DNA of 64,000 nt, from contig NZ_JAHZMO010000012.1 of the NCBI RefSeq assembly GCF_020748185.1, positions 1 through 64,000 on the forward strand, read 5' to 3'. The position numbers and the translations under genes were made by a program. The stretch is from Terrisporobacter petrolearius. GTDB lineage: Bacteria > Bacillota > Clostridia > Peptostreptococcales > Peptostreptococcaceae. This document shows, piece after piece, positions 59,295 to 64,000 of the stretch (positions are counted from its first letter, which is position 1; each line of letters starts with the position of its first letter). Below the pieces are notes generated by a model. The model saw only the letters and a list, made by a program, of their open reading frames with translations. It was not told where the DNA came from and searched no databases.

Positions 59295-59323
59295 AGGGTC
59301 TTTTGGACCTTTTATATTTTTTT
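59293..59323 (+). terminator. Terminator after murA
   Basis: AAAGG..TC / GGACCTTT imperfect stem with a TTTT loop, followed by a T-rich tail (ATATTTTTTT). Moderate strength. Confidence 0.6.
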
Positions 59324-59418
59324 GTAATAATTTGCTAATTAAAATGAAAAACTTTTGTAGGAGTTTTAAGAGCAAAAGAAGTATTTTATATATAATAAAA
59401 AATTAAGGAGGGATGTGT

Positions 59419-60153
59419 TTGAGAAAAAGAAGAAAGATAAATACTAATAAACTTATGGGAATTTTATTTTTTTCTTTGCTATTAACATTAGGAACATGTT
59501 TCTTCTTAAAGAGTGACTTCTTTTTTTTAAAACAAGTGGTGATAAATAACAATAAGTATTTATCAAAAGAGGATGTTAATAACCTATTAAATTTAGAGGA
59601 AAATAAGAATATTTTTTTCTATGATTTAAAAAATTTAGAGAATCGAGTTAAAAAAAGTACCTATGTTAAAGATTGTGAGATTAAAAGAAAGATACCGAAC
59701 AAGCTTATAGTGAATGTAAAAGAAAAGAATATTATTGGGCCCTTGTATAACGGCAAGTCTTATTGTTATATAGATGATCAGGGAAAACTTGTAGATGAAT
59801 TAAAAGAAATAAAAAATGATGACTTAATTTTTACTATTTCTTATACATTAAATAACAAAATGTTGAAATTTGACAATGAAAATGATAAGAATAAACTTAT
59901 AAGACTGTATAAAAATCTAGATGAAGAAAACATATTATTACAAATTAAAACCGTTAATTTTACAAAAGGAAAAGAAATTATTATGAAGGGTAAAACAGGG
60001 CTCACTATATGCCTTAATAAGGATAATAATATAGAAAAAAACATAGTAAAGCTTAGTAAAGTAATGATAGATTTGCAAAATAGAAAAGAACTTTATGGCA
60101 AGGTGGATTTTACTTATGACAATTATTTACTGTATAGTCCCTATTCAAATTAA
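59419..60153 (+). CDS. divIB: Cell division protein DivIB/FtsQ
   Basis: Bitopic division protein, about 244 aa. A short basic cytosolic end (RKRRKINTNK) is followed by one membrane helix at about 12-32 (GILFFSLLLTLGTCFFL). A POTRA domain comes next at about 36-105 (FFFLKQVVINNNKYLSKEDV through KRKIPNKLIVNVKEK), then the beta domain with YCYIDDQGKLVDE. An ATG at 59413 lies directly against GGAGGG; the TTG at 59419 has 6-nt spacing and is preferred. It links FtsL and the septal synthase. It follows murA after a weak terminator and precedes ftsZ by 445 bp. Confidence 0.88.
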   Translation: MRKRRKINTNKLMGILFFSLLLTLGTCFFLKSDFFFLKQVVINNNKYLSKEDVNNLLNLEENKNIFFYDLKNLENRVKKSTYVKDCEIKRKIPNKLIVNVKEKNIIGPLYNGKSYCYIDDQGKLVDELKEIKNDDLIFTISYTLNNKMLKFDNENDKNKLIRLYKNLDEENILLQIKTVNFTKGKEIIMKGKTGLTICLNKDNNIEKNIVKLSKVMIDLQNRKELYGKVDFTYDNYLLYSPYSN

Positions 60154-60180
60154 TAAAATTATTAAAAAAATAGAAAAAAA

Positions 60181-60217
60181 GCATTAATATTATGAAAAAT
60201 CACTTGAATATTAATGC
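60181..60217 (-). terminator. Hairpin oriented as a minus-strand terminator
   Basis: GCATTAATATT / AATATTAATGC, perfect 11-bp stem, 15-nt loop. The run of T follows only on the minus strand (GCTTTTTTTCTATTTTTTT), although no minus-strand gene is visible upstream. The rest of the divIB-ftsZ gap (60154-60598) is AT-rich and holds the ftsZ promoter region. Confidence 0.55.
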
Positions 60218-60542
60218 AGTTTCACAGTAAAATTTAAAGTAGATAAATGTTGCAAACTAACGACAAAAAATGTTTTCACAGTCATAATAGATAAATATTT
60301 GAAATTTTTCATAAAATTAGGAAATATCTATTTTCAAATCATTGCTATTAAGAGTATAATAATATAGAGAATAAGACGCTTTTATATTATATTATTTTAA
60401 AGAATATTTATACATATTATTTGACAATATACAGAAATACAGAACATATTGTTAAAAATCTATTATACACGTTTAATAAAAAGAGTAAAAATTGGTATTT
60501 TTATGGAATAAGATAGTAATTTAACAAAAAATACAAGTAAAA

Positions 60543-60551
60543 TGGTATAAT
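60543..60551 (+). promoter_or_regulatory. Extended -10 promoter of ftsZ
   Basis: TGGTATAAT, a perfect TGn-TATAAT, 48 bp before the ftsZ start. A TTAACA lies at 60521-60526 (19-bp spacing). A TTGACA at 60421 lacks a convincing -10 partner. Confidence 0.55.
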
Positions 60552-60598
60552 CATAATACATGACTGTTTAATTCAGAAGATAGGGAGGTTAAAAAATA

Positions 60599-61765
60599 AT
60601 GAATAATAATAGAATTGATATAGAAACTGACAACAATGATGCTGTTATAAAAGTTATTGGTGTTGGTGGCGGTGGAAACAACGCTGTTAACCGAATGATA
60701 AGAGAAGAAGTAAAAGGAGTAGAATTTATTTCTATAAATACAGATAAGCAAGCACTATTATCGTCTATGGCAGAAAACCAAATTCAAATCGGAGAAAAAT
60801 TGACTAGAGGATTAGGTGCGGGGGCTAAGCCAGAAGTAGGAAAAAAAGCTGCTGAAGAAAGCAGAGAACAAATAGTAGGATTACTTGACGGAACAGATAT
60901 GGTATTTGTTACTGCAGGTATGGGTGGAGGAACTGGAACAGGTGCCGCGCCAATAGTTGCAAAATTAGCTAAGGAAATGGGGATACTTACTGTAGGTGTT
61001 GTAACGAAGCCTTTTGGATTTGAAGGTAAAATAAGAATGAAAAATGCTGAAGAAGGTATAAAAGATTTAAAAGCTAATGTTGACACATTAATAACTATAC
61101 CTAATGATAGACTTTTACAAATAGTACAAAAGAATACATCAATGGTAGATGCGTTTTCTATAGCAGATAACGTATTAAAGCAAGGTATACAATCTATATC
61201 TGACTTAATAAAAATGCCAGGACTTATAAACTTAGACTTTGCCGATGTCACTTCTATAATGAAGGACAAAGGATTAGCTCACATGGGTATAGGAACTGCT
61301 AGTGGGGAAAATAGAGCTATAGACGCAGCAAAAGAAGCTATTCAATCTCCATTACTAGAAACTTCTATAAAAGGCGCTAAAGGGGTATTACTTAATGTTG
61401 CTGGTGGTGCAAACTTAACATTATTTGAAGCTAATGCAGCATCGAGTTTAGTTACTGAATCATGTGATGCAGAAGCAAATATAATATTTGGTACATCTAT
61501 AAGAGAAGATTTAGGAGAAGATATTACTATAACTGTAATAGCTACAGGATTTGAAACTAATCCATCTCAAGGGTTTGAGGATTCATTTAAAAATAGAGGT
61601 ACTAATAGACCTTCAGAAATAGCAACTAAGAAAGTTGCAGTAGAGGAAGTTGCAGCAACAAAAGAAGAAAAAGTAGAGGAAAAAGTGGAAGCTAAAAAGC
61701 CAACTCATGATATGGATGATGATTTACCACCAATTCCAGTTTTCTTAAGAAGAAATAGAAAATAA
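60599..61765 (+). CDS. ftsZ: Cell division protein FtsZ
   Basis: Tubulin-like GTPase that polymerises into the Z ring. 388 aa. [18 protein letters not shown] at 17-34 (T1 loop), the GTP signature [15 protein letters not shown] near 105, PFGFEGKIR near 139, [20 protein letters not shown] near 208 with the synergy Asp, and the C-terminal peptide [16 protein letters not shown] at the end, which binds FtsA, SepF or similar anchors. A charged linker ([12 protein letters not shown]) separates core and tail. GGGAGG lies 7-9 nt before the ATG. Two terminators follow, separating it from spoIIGA. Confidence 0.98.
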   Translation: MNNNRIDIETDNNDAVIKVIGVGGGGNNAVNRMIREEVKGVEFISINTDKQALLSSMAENQIQIGEKLTRGLGAGAKPEVGKKAAEESREQIVGLLDGTDMVFVTAGMGGGTGTGAAPIVAKLAKEMGILTVGVVTKPFGFEGKIRMKNAEEGIKDLKANVDTLITIPNDRLLQIVQKNTSMVDAFSIADNVLKQGIQSISDLIKMPGLINLDFADVTSIMKDKGLAHMGIGTASGENRAIDAAKEAIQSPLLETSIKGAKGVLLNVAGGANLTLFEANAASSLVTESCDAEANIIFGTSIREDLGEDITITVIATGFETNPSQGFEDSFKNRGTNRPSEIATKKVAVEEVAATKEEKVEEKVEAKKPTHDMDDDLPPIPVFLRRNRK

Positions 61766-61784
61766 TTTATATACATAATCAAAT

Positions 61785-61809
61785 AAGGAGCCTAGGCTTC
61801 TTATTTTTG
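61785..61809 (+). terminator. First terminator after ftsZ
   Basis: AAGGAGCC / GGCTTCTT (one G-U pair) with TA loop, then TATTTTTG. Confidence 0.8.
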
Positions 61810-61925
61810 TTATAATATTTATTCATGTTGCATATTATTAACTATAAAGAAAGTTATTAATTATAACAAATTATGAACAATATATGTTTTTTTATACTAA
61901 TTAAAAAGAAGTAAAATATTATTTT

Positions 61926-61957
61926 AAAAAGGAAAAAGAAGAATTTTTCCTTTTTTT
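61926..61957 (+). terminator. Second terminator after ftsZ
   Basis: AAAAAGGAAAAA / TTTTTCCTTTTT with a short loop and extra T residues. Provides a backup stop before the sporulation operon. Confidence 0.75.
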
Positions 61958-61985
61958 GTGTTTTTTTATATTAAAGTAATTGAGT

Positions 61986-62032
61986 TTCGACTGTTAAAAG
62001 TGACATATTATTTTTTTATACTAGCTTATAAT
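61986..62032 (+). promoter_or_regulatory. Candidate Spo0A-dependent promoter of spoIIGA-sigE
   Basis: TTCGACT at 61986-61992 matches the Spo0A box (TGNCGAA, reverse strand) at six of seven positions. Downstream are GTGACA (62000-62005) and TATAAT (62027-62032), separated by 21 bp rather than 17. The B. subtilis spoIIG promoter also has an overlong spacer and needs Spo0A, so the layout fits. Confidence 0.55.
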
Positions 62033-62058
62033 ATAAACATAAAAAGGGGGAGTAATTA

Positions 62059-62886
62059 ATGTATTTAGATATTTACATTATTGAAAACCTATTAATAAAT
62101 TATATTATTATAAGTTGTACTTCTATACTTACAAAAAATACAAATTCCTATAAAAGAAAAATAATAGGAGCAATAGTTGGAGCTATTTATTCTGTAATTT
62201 ATTTACTTCCAAGGTTTTATTTATTATATATATTACCCTCAAAAGCAGTATTTATTGTAATTATAGGATTAATTTCATTTGTTTATACAGATAAAAATGA
62301 ATTTTTAAGAGTATTTACTATATTTTTTTTAGTGAATTTTTTTATCTGTGGAAGTACATATTTTATAATTTATTTTACAGGTATAGAACATATAAAAATT
62401 TCATTTGTAATAGCCTCAGTATATATTAGTTGTCTTATATTAAAAAAAATATATTCGGATATTACGTTAATAAATCATATTAAAGAATTTACTAAAGAAG
62501 TAACAATTTCGCTTCTTGGAGAAGAACTTAAGTGTATTGCCCTACTAGATAGTGGAAATTTGCTAAAAGATCCTTTAAGTAAAAGTGATGTAATTATGGT
62601 GAATTCTTCTTTGTTAGAAAAGTATTTGCCTGAAGATTATAATTATGAATATGTTGATGTGTTTTTGGCAGAAGAGATCATCAATAATTTAAGTGAAGAT
62701 ATATCATCTAGGATAAGGCTAATTCCTTATAACCACGCTACTAGCAATAAGACTAGCATGATACTAGGATTTAAAGCTGACTATTTACGAATTGATAATA
62801 AAAAGATAGGGAATATTGTACTTGGTATATCTAATTTTAAAGACGACAATTATAATGCCATACTAAATCCAAGTATACTTTCTTAG
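62059..62886 (+). CDS. spoIIGA: Sigma-E processing peptidase SpoIIGA
   Basis: Membrane-embedded aspartic protease that cleaves the pro-sequence from SigE in the mother cell after septation. 275 aa. Five to six hydrophobic helices fill residues 1-150 (YLDIYIIENLLINYIIISCT, then GAIVGAIYSVIYLLPRF). The protease-like domain follows, with the catalytic Asp in IALLDSGNLLKDP near 170 and RLIPYNHATSNKTSMILGFK near 221. Activity needs the SpoIIR signal from the forespore, encoded elsewhere. GGGGGAG lies 9 nt before the ATG. It is immediately upstream of its substrate sigE, the usual pairing. Confidence 0.95.
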   Translation: MYLDIYIIENLLINYIIISCTSILTKNTNSYKRKIIGAIVGAIYSVIYLLPRFYLLYILPSKAVFIVIIGLISFVYTDKNEFLRVFTIFFLVNFFICGSTYFIIYFTGIEHIKISFVIASVYISCLILKKIYSDITLINHIKEFTKEVTISLLGEELKCIALLDSGNLLKDPLSKSDVIMVNSSLLEKYLPEDYNYEYVDVFLAEEIINNLSEDISSRIRLIPYNHATSNKTSMILGFKADYLRIDNKKIGNIVLGISNFKDDNYNAILNPSILS

Positions 62887-62910
62887 ATCTAAAAATGGGG
62901 AGGGTTATAA

Positions 62911-63645
62911 TTGAAATTAACATTAATGAAAATGAAGTGGAAAATAAACTCTTGGGTAGTAAAGATAGGATCTAAATTAGGTATAATTAAACCTAATGGC
63001 ATGTATTACATGGGCGGTGTAAATATATTGCCTCCACCTTTAAAACCAGATGAAGAAAGATTACTAATAGACAGACTTGAAAATGATGATAATGTAAAAA
63101 CTATCTTAATAGAAAGAAATCTTCGATTAGTAGTTTATATCTCTAGAAAATTTGAAAATACTGGTATAGATGTTGAGGATTTAATATCAATAGGAACTAT
63201 TGGGCTTATAAAAGCTGTTAATACATTTAAATCTAATAAAAATATTAAATTAGCAACTTATGCATCTAGATGTATAGAAAATGAAATATTAATGTATCTT
63301 AGAAAAAATAATAAGAAAAAGGCTGAAGTTTCATTTGATGAACCTTTAAATACTGACTTAGATGGTAATGAATTATTGCTATCAGATGTACTTGGAACAG
63401 AAAATGATGAAATATATAAAATTATTGAAGAGGAAATAGATAAGAACTTATTATTTATGGCTTTGGATAAATTATCAGATAGAGAAAAGCAAATTATGGA
63501 ATTAAGATTTGGTCTAAGTACAAGAGGAAATGAAAAAACTCAAAAAGAAGTAGCTAATATCCTTGGTATATCTCAATCCTATATTTCTAGACTTGAAAAG
63601 AAAATTATCAGTAGGTTAAAAAAGGAAATGAAAAAATTTGTATAA
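62911..63645 (+). CDS. sigE: RNA polymerase sporulation sigma factor SigE (pro-form)
   Basis: Mother-cell-specific sigma-70-family factor, 244 aa. The N-terminal ~30 residues ([20 protein letters not shown] onward to YYMGG) are the amphipathic pro-sequence that holds it at the membrane until SpoIIGA cleavage. Region 2 spans about 70-135 ([20 protein letters not shown], then [18 protein letters not shown]). Region 4 with its helix-turn-helix spans about 190-240 ([15 protein letters not shown], then [20 protein letters not shown]). TTG start with GGGGAGGG 7 nt upstream. It lies 24 bp after spoIIGA. Confidence 0.97.
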   Translation: MKLTLMKMKWKINSWVVKIGSKLGIIKPNGMYYMGGVNILPPPLKPDEERLLIDRLENDDNVKTILIERNLRLVVYISRKFENTGIDVEDLISIGTIGLIKAVNTFKSNKNIKLATYASRCIENEILMYLRKNNKKKAEVSFDEPLNTDLDGNELLLSDVLGTENDEIYKIIEEEIDKNLLFMALDKLSDREKQIMELRFGLSTRGNEKTQKEVANILGISQSYISRLEKKIISRLKKEMKKFV

Positions 63646-63667
63646 ATTAAATAAAATCTCGATAAAA

Positions 63668-63696
63668 GTATAAAAATATATGATATGTAAATAATT
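63668..63696 (+). promoter_or_regulatory. Candidate SigF/SigG-type promoter of sigG
   Basis: GTATA (63668-63672), 14-bp spacer, GTAAATAATT (63687-63696), the latter matching GGNRANAHTW at 9 of 10 positions. Forespore sigma factors drive sigG in other spore formers. The spacer is one base shorter than the usual 15. Confidence 0.4.
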
Positions 63697-63732
63697 TCAT
63701 ATAAAGAATCTTTTAAGAGAGGACTGAAACTT

Positions 63733-64000
63733 ATGCAAATAAATAAGGTTGAAATCTGTGGTGTGAATACATCTGAATTGCCAGTTCTTAAAAATGCTCA
63801 AATGATGGACCTTCTAGTTAAAATTAAGGCAGGCGATGAAGAAGCTAGACAACAGTTTGTTAGGGGTAATTTAAGGCTAGTTCTAAGTATCATTCAAAAG
63901 TTTAACAATAGAGGAGAAAATATTGACGACTTATTTCAAATTGGTTGTATCGGTCTCATAAAAGCTATAGATAATTTTGATTTAAGTCAAAATGTTAGGT
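63733..64000 (+). CDS. sigG: RNA polymerase sporulation sigma factor SigG (5' part, cut by window end)
   Basis: The first 89 codons of the late forespore sigma factor. The start MQINKVEICGVNTSELPVLK is the conserved SigG N-terminus. The sequence then runs into region 2 (RGNLRLVLSIIQKFNNRGEN, then IDDLFQIGCIGLIKAIDNFD). Full-length relatives are about 255-260 aa, so roughly two thirds lies outside the window. GAGAGGA lies 9 nt before the ATG. It follows sigE by 87 bp, the usual spoIIGA-sigE-sigG order. Confidence 0.96.
   Translation, partial: MQINKVEICGVNTSELPVLKNAQMMDLLVKIKAGDEEARQQFVRGNLRLVLSIIQKFNNRGENIDDLFQIGCIGLIKAIDNFDLSQNVR

Noticed and set aside
60421-60449. TTGACA-based promoter before ftsZ
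   Set aside because: The -35 is perfect, but no acceptable -10 lies 16-18 bp downstream (ACATAT at best), so only the extended -10 at 60543 is annotated.
60784-61269. 161-codon minus-strand open frame inside ftsZ
   Set aside because: Antisense to the conserved GTPase core; the composition is that of a reversed FtsZ frame, and no ribosome site or family resemblance is seen.

Overview
The window is a low-G+C, strongly AT-biased chromosomal segment of an endospore-forming anaerobic Firmicute. Gene content points to the Peptostreptococcaceae (Clostridioides / Paeniclostridium / Paraclostridium type): two bifunctional AdhE enzymes, a dcw cell-division cluster built around spoVD and spoVE and ending in ftsZ-spoIIGA-sigE-sigG, and regulation by T-box, SAM-I and TPP leaders. 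The family assignment is inference from gene content; no rRNA is present. No tRNA, CRISPR array, insertion sequence or prophage was recognised. TTG start codons are common, with at least eight supported by their ribosome binding sites.

Layout. 1-1.1 kb holds a decayed GGDEF/HD-GYP gene. 1.1-14.3 kb is a metabolic block: HAD phosphatase, adhE with two Rex-like operators, a K+/H+ antiporter with duplicated RCK_C domains, an HD phosphohydrolase, a divergent SHMT-like PLP enzyme, a cupin-XRE regulator, a second adhE, and asnA behind an asparagine T-box. 14.4-26 kb has a diguanylate cyclase, an ABC exporter, a tandem-ACT protein, a PD-(D/E)XK/XPD-type helicase, a radical SAM protein, an SstT-type symporter with a cre-like site in its promoter, and thiC behind a TPP riboswitch. 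26-28.1 kb is a gene graveyard (AI-2E transporter pseudogene, PRD fragment, ABC-ATPase fragment).

28.1-34.6 kb is the most interesting unit: a tight seven-gene operon pxpB-pxpC-BCCP-biotin carboxylase-DUF1445-pxpA-NRAMP-like transporter. It combines 5-oxoprolinase with every component of a biotin-dependent carboxylase laid out like a split urea carboxylase, and its transporter lacks the canonical NRAMP metal-binding motifs. 34.7-44.5 kb holds metA (acetyl-CoA type), a divergent HTH / Ser-Thr kinase pair, a NimA-like flavoprotein, ychF, the yfmF-yfmH peptidase-like pair, a CpsB-type PHP phosphatase and lgt.

44.5-64 kb is the dcw cluster. rsmH is separated from ftsL by metY (SAM-I riboswitch), a MATE pump and an opposite-strand lipoprotein. 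Then come ftsL-like, spoVD, murF, mraY, murD, spoVE, murG, murA, divIB, ftsZ, spoIIGA, sigE and the start of sigG. Peptidoglycan precursor synthesis, septation and the mother-cell/forespore sigma programme therefore sit side by side. metA and metY together give the O-acetylhomoserine route to methionine.
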